Source: Bacteroidales bacterium (GTDB taxonomy: Bacteria > Bacteroidota > Bacteroidia > Bacteroidales > Bacteroidaceae). Taken from it: 64,000 bases of DNA. The notes beneath the pieces were generated by a model. It saw only the letters and a list, made by a program, of their open reading frames with translations. It made no database searches and was not told where the DNA came from. A program made the position numbers and the translations under genes. Position 1 is the first letter of the stretch, and each line of letters opens with the position of its first letter. This document shows positions 18,300-27,850 of the stretch, piece after piece. The DNA is taken from assembly GCA_015060965.1 (NCBI GenBank), contig SUXN01000002.1, positions 52,518 to 116,517 of the forward strand, read 5' to 3'.

Positions 18300-19385
18300 A
18301 TGCAGGATATTGAATTCTCTGCCGGATATGATGCCGGATATGTTGACAATGATGAACTGGAACTTGAAGAGGAAACCCTCTTTAAGGAGATACGTCTTGT
18401 TGCAGATAAAGGGCAATCGCCTGTCCGTATAGATAAATTCCTTGTCGACCATGTAGCCAATACGTCGCGTAACAAGATACAGCAGGCTGCCGATGCCGGT
18501 TCCATAGTCGTCAATGGCAAGGTGGTCAAAAGCAATTACAAGGTAAAACCGCTTGACGAGATTGTCATAACATATAATACTCCTGCATATGACAACAGTA
18601 TCATCCCAGAGGATATTCCGCTTGATGTAGTATACGAGGATGATGTGCTTATGGTTGTCAACAAACCGGCAGGACTTGTCGTGCACCCGGGCTGCGGAAA
18701 CAGTCACGGCACGCTAATCAATGCTGTTGCATGGCATTTGAGGAATAATCCCGATTTTGACCCCAATGATCCCCAGGTGGGCCTTGTACACCGTATTGAC
18801 AAGAATACTTCAGGATTGCTTGTTGTGGCAAAGACTGCTGCGGCAAAGGCGCATCTGGGTATGCAGTTCTTCAAAAAGAGTACACAAAGGACATATAATG
18901 CTGTCGTGTGGGGTAACCTCAAGGAGAACGAAGGTACGGTTGTCGGTAATATAACACGCAATCCGCGTAACAGGCTACAGATGTGCGTGTCACCTGATGA
19001 TGCCATCGGTAAGTATGCTGTAACACATTACCGCGTTCTTGAGCGTCTCAGTTATGTGTCTCTTGTGGAATGTAACCTTGAGACGGGCCGTACCCATCAG
19101 ATAAGGGTGCATATGAAGCATATCGGACACGTCCTTTTCAATGATGATGTGTATGGCGGTGATGAGATTCTCAAGGGTACCAACTTCAGCAAATACAGTC
19201 AGTTTGTACGCAACTGTTTCAAACTGTGCCCGCGTCAGGCCTTGCACGCGAAAACGTTGGGTTTCATACACCCTGTGACAGGCAAGATGATGCATTTCGA
19301 TTCGGAACTGCCCGAGGATTTCCTGTCTATGGTAGATGCCTGGCGCCGATATTCGAGTGCAAGTGCCGGATATCTGAATGATTGA
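18300..19385 (+). CDS. rluD: RluA/RluD family 23S rRNA pseudouridine synthase
   Basis: This 361-residue protein has an N-terminal S4 RNA-binding domain (RIDKFLVDHV, then NKIQQAADAGSIVVNGKVVKSN). The catalytic domain has PAGLVVHPGCGNSHGTLINA, the catalytic-Asp motif GLVHRIDKNTSGLLVVAKT, and GRTHQIRVHMKHIGHV. It converts uridines in large-subunit rRNA to pseudouridine. I chose the ATG at 18300 rather than TTG at 18291. An acidic N-terminal extension of about 35 residues precedes the S4 domain. The gene symbol is by family similarity; RluA/RluC-type specificity cannot be excluded. Confidence 0.88.
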   Translation: MQDIEFSAGYDAGYVDNDELELEEETLFKEIRLVADKGQSPVRIDKFLVDHVANTSRNKIQQAADAGSIVVNGKVVKSNYKVKPLDEIVITYNTPAYDNSIIPEDIPLDVVYEDDVLMVVNKPAGLVVHPGCGNSHGTLINAVAWHLRNNPDFDPNDPQVGLVHRIDKNTSGLLVVAKTAAAKAHLGMQFFKKSTQRTYNAVVWGNLKENEGTVVGNITRNPRNRLQMCVSPDDAIGKYAVTHYRVLERLSYVSLVECNLETGRTHQIRVHMKHIGHVLFNDDVYGGDEILKGTNFSKYSQFVRNCFKLCPRQALHAKTLGFIHPVTGKMMHFDSELPEDFLSMVDAWRRYSSASAGYLND

Positions 19386-19416
19386 TGGGGCGTTCTGCAA
19401 TAGACTTATGAATACA

Positions 19417-19450
19417 AAAGCCGACTGATTGTGTATCTGTCGGCTTTCTA
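19417..19450 (+). terminator. Terminator between rluD and the GH25 gene
   Basis: AAAGCCGAC (19417-19425) pairs with GTCGGCTTT (19439-19447) around a 13-base loop, with T-rich sequence after it. The 5' side is A-rich, so it may work for both converging genes. It overlaps the last codons region of the minus-strand lysozyme gene end. Confidence 0.7.
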
Positions 19451-20296
19451 TTTTATCTGCAATTCACGTAGTCTCTCTTCTCCGCCCTCAATGACGTTTA
19501 TATCCACTTTGTTCTTGATGCCCGGCACTCTTCCCAGGTCGGTGAATTGCCACATTGTCCATTCCCTGCTAATGTGTGGGGTATCTACATAGTAGTGCGC
19601 TATCCACAGCCCGTAATCCTTGAAGAACGGGTCTTGCAAGTGTTTTTCGTGAAATTTGGGGTATGAATATATAAGTGGCTTCACACCATAATGCTCCTCA
19701 AGCCTTAGAATGAATTTCTTGAGTTCCAGAGCGAATGCTGCTTTGTCTTTGGGGCTCTCTTCAATGTCTACCATCGGTGGAAGGTCTCCTTTCTCAAGCT
19801 TCACGTTCCTGATGAACATATTGGCCTGGGCGTCGCCCGATGATGCAGTGGTGAAGTAGTGGTATGCGCCACGGATGAATCCGTGCTTCTTGGCTTCCTG
19901 CCAGTTTTTTGTAAAACGTTTGTCTTTGTGGTCCCTGCCCTCTGTGGCCTTTATGTATACGAACTTGAGTGGGGCGTTGGCGGCCTGTTCCTCCTTGAGC
20001 CTGTCCCATTTAATATCACCCTGGTGGTGGGAAATGTCAAGTCCGAATGTGGAGTGTCCTTCGGGAAGGCATACCAGATAAGCCTTTTCTCCCTCGCAGA
20101 CCTTGAAAGGGAAAAAATTCTTCTGGAATACAAGATGATATGCAAAGAACAGGAATACGGATGTGGCGATTGCAGCAACAAGAATATGCAGCCATCGCAG
20201 GTCTTTCTGCTTGTTCTTTTTGCGTGTAGAAGAACGGCGGGCGGAAGGGTTTTTCCGCTCGCCGGTTCTTTTTATTGTCTTTTTAGCATCTGCCAT
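19448..20296 (-). CDS. Membrane-anchored GH25 family lysozyme
   Basis: This 282-residue protein has a very basic N-terminus (about 30 residues), one membrane segment (about 34-54) and a GH25 muramidase domain. Visible motifs are FGLDISHHQGDIKWD with the first catalytic Asp, FVYIKATEGRDHKD, RGAYHYF and the PPMVDIEES acid pair, then the WMWQFTDLG-like end (MWQFTDLGRVPG). It would cleave peptidoglycan from the periplasmic side of the inner membrane. It lies 11 bp downstream of the pfp gene on the same strand. Confidence 0.88.
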   Translation of the reverse strand: MADAKKTIKRTGERKNPSARRSSTRKKNKQKDLRWLHILVAAIATSVFLFFAYHLVFQKNFFPFKVCEGEKAYLVCLPEGHSTFGLDISHHQGDIKWDRLKEEQAANAPLKFVYIKATEGRDHKDKRFTKNWQEAKKHGFIRGAYHYFTTASSGDAQANMFIRNVKLEKGDLPPMVDIEESPKDKAAFALELKKFILRLEEHYGVKPLIYSYPKFHEKHLQDPFFKDYGLWIAHYYVDTPHISREWTMWQFTDLGRVPGIKNKVDINVIEGGEERLRELQIK

Positions 20297-20307
20297 TAGA
20301 CGGGTCT

Positions 20308-21954
20308 TTACTTCTGCTGCTCAAGAGCAAGAGTCTTTGTGGTCTGGTCGCAAACCTCTGATGGACCAAAGTACTGGATAGGACCCGGGTAAACATAGCA
20401 TGTCTCCTTTGCCCACAACTCTCTGTTGGCAGCGAAAGTCTTGAAAGGTGCACCGTTGAGGTCAACAAGAGCCTTCTGGATAACAGGCTTCATTTCGCCG
20501 TGGCGACGCTCCATGTTCATCATCATTGTGATGGGGATACCACCGGCAACCCACTCGGCAGCAGGAGCTGTAGTATTGCGTACTGATGACATGTAACCGG
20601 TCTTGCCTGCAGCGATGAGCTGTGAAGCGTTGAAACCGAGTGCGTAGCAGTAGTCTGCATCGTAGTTTGATGGAGCTGCGCAACGTCCCTCATAGCCGAA
20701 GAAGTGGTGTTGTGCATTGAACTTGCCTGCATACTTGCCCTCGGCCTTCCAAGCAGCGAGCTTGTTTGAAACCATCTCTGACAAAAGCTTCTCTGTCTCG
20801 ATGAGTGAAACCTGTACGTTGCCGTGTGGGTCGCGGTCCATTGTCAACTGGCGTGCAACACCTGCAGGGAGGCTTGCGTAAACTGCTGCGTTCTCCTTTG
20901 AAAGCAGGTTGATGATGTACTGGCGCTGCTCCTCTGGTGCAACTGCCGCATACTCCTCGCCCTTGTGGGCCAACAGGTCGTTGAGCTCTGCGATGAGAGC
21001 CTTCATTGCAGGAACGAACTCGATGAGACCCTCAGGGATGAGGACTGTACCGAAGTTGTTGCCGGCTGCAGCACGGTCAGCTACTGCCTGTGCAATTGAT
21101 GTAACGATGTCATCGAGTGAAAGAGCCTTCTGCTCAACCTCCTCAGAGATGATGCAGTAGTTAGGCTGTGTCTGGAGTGCGCACTCAAGTGCGATGTGAG
21201 ATGCTGAACGGCCCATCAGCTTGATGAAGTGCCAATACTTCTGTGCTGAGTTACAGTCGCGCTGGATGTTGCCGATAACCTCTGAATAAACCTTACAAGC
21301 TGTATCGAAACCGAAAGATGTCTCGATGTAAGCGTTCTTGAGGTCACCGTCGATTGTCTTTGGACAGCCGATAACCTGTACACCTGTGTTCTTTGCTGCA
21401 TAGTACTCGGCGAGAACGCATGCGTTTGTGTTTGAATCATCACCACCGATGATTACAAGAGCCTTGATACCGAGCTCCTTGATGATCTCCAGACCCTTGT
21501 CGAACTGCTCTGTCTTCTCGAGCTTTGTACGGCCTGAACCGATGATGTCGAAACCGCCGGTGTTGCGGTAAGCGTCCATGAGCTCAGCTGTGATCTCGAT
21601 GTATTTGTGGTCAACCAATCCGCCGGGGCCCATAAGGAAACCGTAGAGGCGGCTGTCTGGGTTAAGTCTCTTTACGCCGTCGAACAAACCCGCGATTACA
21701 TTGTGACCGCCGGGAGCCTGGCCACCGGAAAGGATAACGCCCACGTTGATTGCGGGGTACTCCTTAGCCTCGCCGCCCTTCTCGAATGTGACGATAGGCA
21801 GGCCATAGGTGTTGGGGAACATGGCCTTGATGGCCTCCTGGTCTGCTACAGATTCTGTTGCAGCACCCTCACACAATTTTACAGTCTCAGTAAGTGCCTG
21901 AGGCAACTTGGGCTGGTATGCAGCCCTTGCTTGTTGTAATGCGCTTATTTTCAT
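20308..21954 (-). CDS. pfp: Diphosphate--fructose-6-phosphate 1-phosphotransferase
   Basis: A 548-residue PPi-dependent phosphofructokinase of the long plant-beta-like class. Motifs are [15 protein letters not shown] near residue 70, GGDDSNTNA (Asp in place of the Gly found in ATP-using enzymes, marking PPi use), [10 protein letters not shown], and [19 protein letters not shown]. It catalyses reversible phosphorylation of fructose-6-phosphate with pyrophosphate, the usual glycolytic PFK step in Bacteroidales. Codon use looks like that of a highly expressed gene. Confidence 0.93.
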   Translation of the reverse strand: MKISALQQARAAYQPKLPQALTETVKLCEGAATESVADQEAIKAMFPNTYGLPIVTFEKGGEAKEYPAINVGVILSGGQAPGGHNVIAGLFDGVKRLNPDSRLYGFLMGPGGLVDHKYIEITAELMDAYRNTGGFDIIGSGRTKLEKTEQFDKGLEIIKELGIKALVIIGGDDSNTNACVLAEYYAAKNTGVQVIGCPKTIDGDLKNAYIETSFGFDTACKVYSEVIGNIQRDCNSAQKYWHFIKLMGRSASHIALECALQTQPNYCIISEEVEQKALSLDDIVTSIAQAVADRAAAGNNFGTVLIPEGLIEFVPAMKALIAELNDLLAHKGEEYAAVAPEEQRQYIINLLSKENAAVYASLPAGVARQLTMDRDPHGNVQVSLIETEKLLSEMVSNKLAAWKAEGKYAGKFNAQHHFFGYEGRCAAPSNYDADYCYALGFNASQLIAAGKTGYMSSVRNTTAPAAEWVAGGIPITMMMNMERRHGEMKPVIQKALVDLNGAPFKTFAANRELWAKETCYVYPGPIQYFGPSEVCDQTTKTLALEQQK

Positions 21955-22188
21955 ATTTCTTGTAAATAATAAGTGATTTTCGTATTTAATGGCAAATTTC
22001 GCTTTTTTTTGTGAATTTTAAAAGGCCTTTGAGGTTTTTTATTCATTATAAGCTTAAATATTCTCTTTTTTGGGAAATCTTGTTGTCAGTTTCACTTTTA
22101 AAGAGTATCTTTACGGATGTGATGTGGTTGATACCCCTTGGCTCGGATAACGCCGCATCTGTTTAATTATTCTTTAAAATAAAGCATT

Positions 22189-22458
22189 ATGGCAAGCAGA
22201 AGAGATCTTAAAAAGGTTATTACATTCGTCGTTGATGAGTTGGCAACGGAGGCATTCATCGTTTCTTATGATTCAAAGGGTGATGCCGAGGCATGGGTGG
22301 CTCTGTTCAATAAAATATTCGCTCTTAACAAGGAATATGTGGCTCGTGTGAACCACGTGGAGCCGGGTATGCCCGCAAGAAAATATTTCAACACGCTTTG
22401 CGACTCGTTCAATGCGGATGCAAAGGCTCTGTTGGACGAAATCAAGGCATTGGCATAA
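22189..22458 (+). CDS. Conserved small protein of unknown function
   Basis: An 89-residue protein, mostly helical, starting MASRRDLKKVITFVVDELATEA and ending KALLDEIKALA. It has no signal peptide, Cys motif or membrane segment. I recognise no domain. The next gene starts 10 bp after its stop codon, so they are probably cotranscribed. A strong reading frame and typical codon use support it being real. Confidence 0.75.
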   Translation: MASRRDLKKVITFVVDELATEAFIVSYDSKGDAEAWVALFNKIFALNKEYVARVNHVEPGMPARKYFNTLCDSFNADAKALLDEIKALA

Positions 22459-22468
22459 AATTCCTGCT

Positions 22469-25393
22469 ATGCAAAGATTGCTGACGGTTTTTGCCGCCTG
22501 CATATTGAGCGTAACGGTTTTATCGGCACAGGATGTCGATAAAACCGTTGAGCGTTCAATAGCAGAGTACTTCAAGAATTACAAATCGGGTAGGACTGCG
22601 CTCAAGCACTCGGGTTTAGACAAGCGCCGCAACAGGATTGTTGTCAATAAAGGGGCCAGGAAAGTTGTCATCTATGCCAACGAGGCGTTCGCGGGTCAGG
22701 CTTTTACACCGGGTGTGGTCGACACCATCTATCGCGATATCCGCAAGTTGCTTCCATCTTCTTTGAGGAAATATAAGATCGAGGTAGTTTATGATAACCG
22801 CACCATAGACGAGCGTATCCCCGGTATATACCGTGGAAAAGATGTGGATAATGAGCGTCTGTGGGGTAGTGAAGGGTATGAAGGTGAACCATGGGTGCGG
22901 AATGTCTCACGCCCGTATGAGATTGGAGCAGGCCTGCAGGGACGTCATTTGGCTTTATGGCAGAGTCATGGTCGTGTGTTCTCAACCGATAAAGGTGTGT
23001 GGCAGTGGCAACGCCCGTCGCTTTTCTGTACTGTCGAGGACCTGTTCACGCAGTCGATAGTGGTGCCGCTGCTTATGCCCATGCTTGAGAATGCGGGTGC
23101 CGTGGTGTATACTCCGCGTGAGCGTGACTGGCAACCTGAATGTGTGATCGTGGATAACGATGCATCACGTGGAGAGTCGCGTTACAGCGAAGAGGATGCC
23201 CGTGCCCTTAAATGGCGTGAATACAATGTGGGCTATGCCGATGCAAAAGAGGTGTACCGTGATGGTGACAATCCTTTTGCCATGGGGACTTCAAGGTTCG
23301 TGACCTCTACCCAGGACAAGAAGAACCGGGCCGAGGCCGCGTGGCATCCCGGTATAACCAAGGATGGTGAATATGCCGTGTATGTCTCATATTGCTCTTT
23401 CGAGAATTCTGTCCCCGATGCTTTATATAAGGTGTTCCATAGTGGCGGTTCCACAGAATTCAGGGTGAATCAGCTGATGGGTGGTGGAACCTGGGTATAT
23501 CTCGGCAGGTTCCATTTCAAGGCAGGTGATGATACCCAGTGCGTGGTGCTCTGTAATGAGAGTGCCCATAAAGGTGTGGTCAGTGCCGATGCTGTGCGTT
23601 TTGGCGGCGGTATGGGTGTCGTGGCCCGTGGAGAAGAGGGACTCACAAGCGGCCTGCCCCGATATCTTGAGGCTGCGAGATACAATCTTCAGACAGGTGG
23701 TTTCCCTAAAGAGGTTTATTCTGCGTACGAGGGAAAGAACGACTACCGCGATGATATCCTTTGTCGTGGCCATGCGGTGAACTATCTGACAGGCGGCTCG
23801 CCTTTCAATCCTGATACAACGGGTCTGAAGGTTCCTCTTGAACTCTCTTTCGGTTTCCATTCCGATGCCGGTTATGATGCCGAAGACAATGTGATAGGCT
23901 CATTGGGTGTTGTTACAACTCGTTTCAACGGCGATACACTCGGTAACGGTCATCCACGCGCGATATCCCGCGATGCGGTCTCTTTCCTGCTCAACAGTGT
24001 GCAGGAGGATATTTCTGCGCGTTATGGCTTCCATTGGCCCGTGCGCGGAATTCTTGACCGCAATTATGGAGAAACCCGTGTTCCTTATATCCCTTCGGTT
24101 ATTTTCGAGTCGCTGTCGCATCAGAATTACATTGATATGGCCTATGGTCATAATCCTGATTTCAAGTTTACCATGGCAAGGGCGGTCTACAAGTCCTTGC
24201 TCAAGCATCTCTGCTTTGTCAACGGGCAGGAGTTTGTGGTGCAGCCGTTGCCGGTGAGCCATTTCTCTATGTCGTTGTCCGAGGATGCCAAGGAGGTAAC
24301 TTTGCGTTGGCGTCCGGTGAACGACCCGCAGGAACCTACGGCGAAGCCTAAGAGATATGTCGTATACACAAGAAAAGGCGACGGAGGTTTCGATAACGGA
24401 GTGGTCGCAGACAAAAATAGTATTGTACTCCCCGTGGAGAAAGGTGTCCTGTACGGTTTTAAGGTCACGGCACTTAATGATGGCGGTGAGAGTCTCTCAT
24501 CGGAAGTGCTCTCAATGTATGTCTCTAAGAATGAAAAAGGACGTGTGCTGGTTGTGAATGGTTTTCACCGTTTAAGCGGTCCGGAGGCGATGTCCACACC
24601 GCAGACAGCCGGTTTTGATATGGAGTATGATCCGGGTGTGCCTTATATGTACTCTCCCGAGTACTGCGGAGTGCAGCTGGACCATTCCCGTGCAGGAATC
24701 GGTTTTGAGGATGGTCTGGGTCTCAGTGATGACAGATACGAGGGCTTGCTCGTTGCGGGCAATACTTTTGATTATCCGCGTGTCCATGGTGTCTCGTTGG
24801 CTGCAAATGACTTCTCGTTTGTGTCGTGCAGTAGTGAGGCTGTCATGAGTGGCGATGTCAAGCTCGGAGACTATAAGGTCGTGGATATCATATTGGGTGT
24901 TGAGAAACAGGGCGAACAGGGGTCATACCTTGGATATAACCGTCCGTATAAGACATTCCCTAAAGAGTTGCAGGATAAAGTGCGCGCTTTCTGCAAGGCC
25001 GGTGGCAATCTGTTTGTCAGCGGAGCGTTCATCGCCAGTGATATGACCAAGACTAATGCCGATAGGGCTTTTGTACGTGAAGTGTTGCGTTGTGATTATG
25101 GAGGTTCCATAGAGAACCTTGCCGAGACGGGTGTAACTGGAAATGTGAGTCGTGTATTCCGTATACCGCGTACTGTCAACAGCGGGTGTTATGCAGTGTC
25201 TCGTCCCGACATACTTGTCCCTCTTGATGATGCCTTTGTCTCTTTCGTGTTCGACGGGTGCCGTGAGAGTGCCGGTGTTGCGTATGCCGGTGATTACCGC
25301 GTTCTCTCTACCAGTTTTCCGTTTGAGGCAGTGCAGGACGAAAATGCAAGAAATGAACTTATGGGAGCTGTCATGCGCTTCCTGTTGAGGTGA
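22469..25393 (+). CDS. Secreted amidase-like protein with golvesin-type and FnIII domains (often annotated xanthan lyase)
   Basis: This 974-residue protein has a signal peptide (MQRLLTVFAACILSVTVLSA), so I use the ATG at 22469. The N-terminal half has a layout like zinc N-acetylmuramoyl-L-alanine amidases: His in LWQSHG (about 166), Glu in TVEDLF (about 189), His in FHSDAG (about 464), Glu in VFESLSHQNY (about 547). Between them lies a golvesin/xanthan-lyase-type carbohydrate-binding module (ending SADAVRFGGG, about 270-395). A fibronectin III-like domain follows (about 595-690), then an unassigned C-terminal domain. The likely role is cleaving peptidoglycan or a polysaccharide outside the cell; the xanthan lyase name has no support in the motifs. 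Confidence 0.75.
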   Translation: MQRLLTVFAACILSVTVLSAQDVDKTVERSIAEYFKNYKSGRTALKHSGLDKRRNRIVVNKGARKVVIYANEAFAGQAFTPGVVDTIYRDIRKLLPSSLRKYKIEVVYDNRTIDERIPGIYRGKDVDNERLWGSEGYEGEPWVRNVSRPYEIGAGLQGRHLALWQSHGRVFSTDKGVWQWQRPSLFCTVEDLFTQSIVVPLLMPMLENAGAVVYTPRERDWQPECVIVDNDASRGESRYSEEDARALKWREYNVGYADAKEVYRDGDNPFAMGTSRFVTSTQDKKNRAEAAWHPGITKDGEYAVYVSYCSFENSVPDALYKVFHSGGSTEFRVNQLMGGGTWVYLGRFHFKAGDDTQCVVLCNESAHKGVVSADAVRFGGGMGVVARGEEGLTSGLPRYLEAARYNLQTGGFPKEVYSAYEGKNDYRDDILCRGHAVNYLTGGSPFNPDTTGLKVPLELSFGFHSDAGYDAEDNVIGSLGVVTTRFNGDTLGNGHPRAISRDAVSFLLNSVQEDISARYGFHWPVRGILDRNYGETRVPYIPSVIFESLSHQNYIDMAYGHNPDFKFTMARAVYKSLLKHLCFVNGQEFVVQPLPVSHFSMSLSEDAKEVTLRWRPVNDPQEPTAKPKRYVVYTRKGDGGFDNGVVADKNSIVLPVEKGVLYGFKVTALNDGGESLSSEVLSMYVSKNEKGRVLVVNGFHRLSGPEAMSTPQTAGFDMEYDPGVPYMYSPEYCGVQLDHSRAGIGFEDGLGLSDDRYEGLLVAGNTFDYPRVHGVSLAANDFSFVSCSSEAVMSGDVKLGDYKVVDIILGVEKQGEQGSYLGYNRPYKTFPKELQDKVRAFCKAGGNLFVSGAFIASDMTKTNADRAFVREVLRCDYGGSIENLAETGVTGNVSRVFRIPRTVNSGCYAVSRPDILVPLDDAFVSFVFDGCRESAGVAYAGDYRVLSTSFPFEAVQDENARNELMGAVMRFLLR

Positions 25394-25415
25394 TATTGGG
25401 TTGTCATCTGACAAC

Positions 25416-25450
25416 AAAGGGGCTCATCATGTGACGAGCCCCTTTGTTTG
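25416..25450 (+). terminator. Terminator after the amidase-like gene
   Basis: A perfect 10-bp stem (AAAGGGGCTC at 25416-25425 with GAGCCCCTTT at 25436-25445) and GTTTG tail lie 22 bp after the stop codon. Confidence 0.8.
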
Positions 25451-25464
25451 TTCCCGGATAAAAC

Positions 25465-25496
25465 AAATATAGCCGAGCGGTAGCTCGGCTATATTT
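25465..25496 (-). terminator. Terminator after rpmH
   Basis: A perfect 14-bp stem (25465-25478 with 25483-25496) with loop GGTA lies 18 bp beyond the rpmH stop on the minus strand. Its arms end in AAATAT, giving a T-rich 3' side in that direction. Confidence 0.75.
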
Positions 25497-25513
25497 ATGT
25501 TGTTGCTTGGCAA

Positions 25514-25675
25514 TTACTTCTTCTTACCGTTGTATTCGTCAGAAACTGTCAACTTTGCGCGACCCTTTGCGCGACGTGCTGCCAATACGCGACGGCCGTT
25601 CTTTGTGGCCATTCTCTCACGGAAACCGTGCTTGTTCTTTCTCTTTCTGTTAGAGGGCTGGAATGTTCTTTTCAT
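25514..25675 (-). CDS. rpmH: 50S ribosomal protein L34
   Basis: This 53-residue, very basic protein begins [22 protein letters not shown] and contains [20 protein letters not shown], the L34 signature. Length fits the family (44-54). It is a structural protein of the large ribosomal subunit. It stands alone here, without rnpA or dnaA next to it, and is flanked by its own terminator. Confidence 0.97.
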   Translation of the reverse strand: MKRTFQPSNRKRKNKHGFRERMATKNGRRVLAARRAKGRAKLTVSDEYNGKKK

Positions 25676-25882
25676 CGTCTTATATTTTTATATGTTTTTA
25701 GTCCAAAAAGTACTTTACGCTATTCAGCTTGCAAAATTACTCCTTTTTTTTAGAATGGCAAAGATTTTGGCAGGTAATTTTACTCCTTTTTGTATTTAAG
25801 CGCTGTTTTCGCTCTCTTATAATTGTTTGCAGGTGAAGTGGTCAACTCCTTCCTTTTTCTGTGGGTAGAGCTGTAAATGACA

Positions 25883-25915
25883 ATTCGTCCCAAGGCCTGA
25901 AGCCTTGGGACGAAT
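25883..25915 (-). terminator. Perfect inverted repeat after ridA
   Basis: ATTCGTCCCAAGGC (25883-25896) pairs perfectly with 25902-25915 around five bases. It lies 28 bp past the ridA stop codon and probably ends the ilvA-ridA transcript, although no clear T tract follows on the minus strand. Confidence 0.55.
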
Positions 25916-25943
25916 CTGTCTGTTCCTTTGTGTAATGCCTTTA

Positions 25944-26318
25944 TCAGATCTCGGCGATAACCTCAACCTCAACAAGTACATTCTTTGGCAATGTCTTCAC
26001 TGCAACGCAAGAACGTGCAGGCTTGCTTGTGAAATACTCTGCGTAAACAGCGTTGAAAGCAGCGAAATCTGCCATGTCGCTGAGGAAGCATGTTGTCTTT
26101 ACGACATTGTCGAAAGATGTGCCAGCCTCGGCAAGAACAGCTGCAAGGTTCTTCATTACCTGTGTTGCCTGGTCTGTGATGCCTTCAGCCTCAACATTGC
26201 CGGTAGCAGGGTTGATGGGGATCTGGCCAGAAGTGAACAACATGTTACCGCAGATGATGGCCTGTGAGTATGGGCCGATAGCCTCGGGGGCATTGCTTGT
26301 ATAAACTTTCTTAAGCAT
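25944..26318 (-). CDS. ridA: RidA family enamine/imine deaminase
   Basis: This 124-residue YjgF/YER057c/UK114 protein starts with the typical APEAIGPYSQAI and GNMLFTSGQIPINPATG, and has a C-terminal RSCVAVKTLPKNVLVEVEVIA with the conserved Arg that binds carboxylates and a late Glu. RidA hydrolyses the reactive 2-aminoacrylate/2-aminocrotonate intermediates made by PLP dehydratases. The gene lies 31 bp after ilvA, a direct functional match because IlvA makes those intermediates. Confidence 0.93.
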   Translation of the reverse strand: MLKKVYTSNAPEAIGPYSQAIICGNMLFTSGQIPINPATGNVEAEGITDQATQVMKNLAAVLAEAGTSFDNVVKTTCFLSDMADFAAFNAVYAEYFTSKPARSCVAVKTLPKNVLVEVEVIAEI

Positions 26319-26349
26319 AGTTATGATATTTATTTATTGATTGATACTC

Positions 26350-27546
26350 TTAATCCCAGATTTTGAAACCTGCATCCTGTATGGCCTTCTTTATCTGCTC
26401 CACGTGCTCGAAGTTGCGTGTCTCGAGTGTGATGCGGATGAAGCAGCCTGTGATGCTGGTGTTCGCGTTTGTGCGCTCATGGTGAACACCGATGACATTC
26501 GCGCCGTGCTCTGCAATGATGCTTGAAATCTGTACGAGCTGTCCCGGCTTGTCAAGAAGCTCTACCTTGAGCAGTGCTGAACGTCCTGATGTGAGAAGAC
26601 CACGCTTGATTACGCGGTCAAGGATATTCACGTCGATGTTACCGCCTGATACCACGCAGACAACTTTCTTGCCCTCTACTGGAACCTTGTCGAACATTGC
26701 GGCTGCAACAGCAACGGCTCCGGCGCCTTCGGTGATGAGCTTCTGGTGCTCGAGGAGCGAGAGGATAGCTGATGAAACCTCGTCGTCTGTTACGGTTACA
26801 ATCTCGTCAACGTATTTGCTGCAGAGGTCGAATGTGTTCTCGCCCGGCTGTTTTACTGCAATACCGTCGGCAATTGTAGATACAGCGTCAAGACGCTCAA
26901 TCTGCTTATGCTCAACAGAATTCTTCATGCTTGGAGCACCGGCTGCCTGAACACCATAAACCTTGATCTTTGGGTTCAATGATTTGATGGCAAAAGCAAC
27001 GCCCGATATGAGGCCGCCGCCGCCGATGGGTACAATAACAGCGTCAATATCCTTCATCTGGTCAATGAGCTCAAGGCCGATTGTTCCCTGTCCGGCAATC
27101 ACATCTTCGTCATCAAACGGATGGATGAATGTGTAGCCGTGCTCGTCGCGCAGCTCGATGGCACGCTTGTAAGCATCGTCATAAACGCCTGGAACAAGGC
27201 AGATGTCTGCTCCATAACCCTTTGTTGCCTCAACCTTTGAGATAGGTGCGCAGTCGGGAAGACAGATAAGTGACTTGATGCCGTTCTTTGTTGCCGCAAG
27301 TGCAACACCTTGTGCATGGTTACCGGCAGAGCAAGCAATTACGCCCTTTGCCTTCTCTTCTTCTGATAACTGAGAAATCTTGTAGTATGAACCGCGTACC
27401 TTGAAAGAACCTGTAAGCTGAAGATTTTCAGGCTTGAGGAAAATTGTTCCTTTCTTGTTTACGTTGGGTGCTGGTACAAGCTCTGTGCGTCGTATCACAT
27501 CCTTGAGGACGAACGCCGCATGGTAGATTTTGTCTAAAGTGAGCAT
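26350..27546 (-). CDS. ilvA: Threonine ammonia-lyase
   Basis: A 398-residue PLP enzyme. The PLP lysine is in TGSFKVRGSYYK (about residue 49), the phosphate-binding loop is IGGGGLISG, and a single ACT domain follows in the last 75 residues (LLDKPGQLVQISSIIAEHGANV). It deaminates Thr to 2-ketobutyrate, the entry to Ile. Single-ACT short forms can be biosynthetic or catabolic. I chose ATG at 27546 (MLTLDKIYHA); the upstream in-frame ATG at 27597 would fall in the predicted promoter/5' hairpin. It heads the ilvA-ridA unit. Confidence 0.92.
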   Translation of the reverse strand: MLTLDKIYHAAFVLKDVIRRTELVPAPNVNKKGTIFLKPENLQLTGSFKVRGSYYKISQLSEEEKAKGVIACSAGNHAQGVALAATKNGIKSLICLPDCAPISKVEATKGYGADICLVPGVYDDAYKRAIELRDEHGYTFIHPFDDEDVIAGQGTIGLELIDQMKDIDAVIVPIGGGGLISGVAFAIKSLNPKIKVYGVQAAGAPSMKNSVEHKQIERLDAVSTIADGIAVKQPGENTFDLCSKYVDEIVTVTDDEVSSAILSLLEHQKLITEGAGAVAVAAAMFDKVPVEGKKVVCVVSGGNIDVNILDRVIKRGLLTSGRSALLKVELLDKPGQLVQISSIIAEHGANVIGVHHERTNANTSITGCFIRITLETRNFEHVEQIKKAIQDAGFKIWD

Positions 27547-27850
27547 ATGGTTTTGTTTTAAAGTGTTTTTTTTGTGTCCTTGTATGCGAGCATACATCTA
27601 TGCAAAATTACAACAATTTATTGTACAAAAGAAAAAAGTGCCGATTATTTATTCAAATGTCCTCAATCTTTTGCAGTCCGCTTTTATAGTCTTGTATTTT
27701 CATATTTTAAGAAGTATTTAAAAATACCGGAAATAAGAAGGTGTAAAATATGTGAATAAATATTAATTGTTTATATTTGTGGTCAAAACCGGGCTTTTGG
27801 TACCGGTTGTATCCTTTTTCGTGGAAAATCAAGAAATACGGCATATTATT
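27547..27850. promoter_or_regulatory. Divergent promoter region ilvA / lipoprotein gene
   Basis: On the minus strand TAATTTTG (27603-27610 on the plus strand as CAAAATTA) fits a -7 element for ilvA; no good -33 is seen. A palindrome (TGTATGC-GA-GCATACA, 27581-27596) would form a hairpin at the very 5' end of the ilvA transcript. On the plus strand TATATTTG at 27772-27779 fits a -7 element for the lipoprotein gene, again with a weak -33; it rules out starts upstream of 27786. I see no gene in this stretch. Confidence 0.5.

Noticed and set aside
21955..22188. Possible promoter TATCTTTA at 22106 before the small conserved gene
   Set aside because: One mismatch in -7 and no good -33 element; not strong enough to list.
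22469..25393. True xanthan lyase
   Set aside because: The polysaccharide lyase family 8 fold motifs are not seen; the visible motifs fit a zinc amidase layout.
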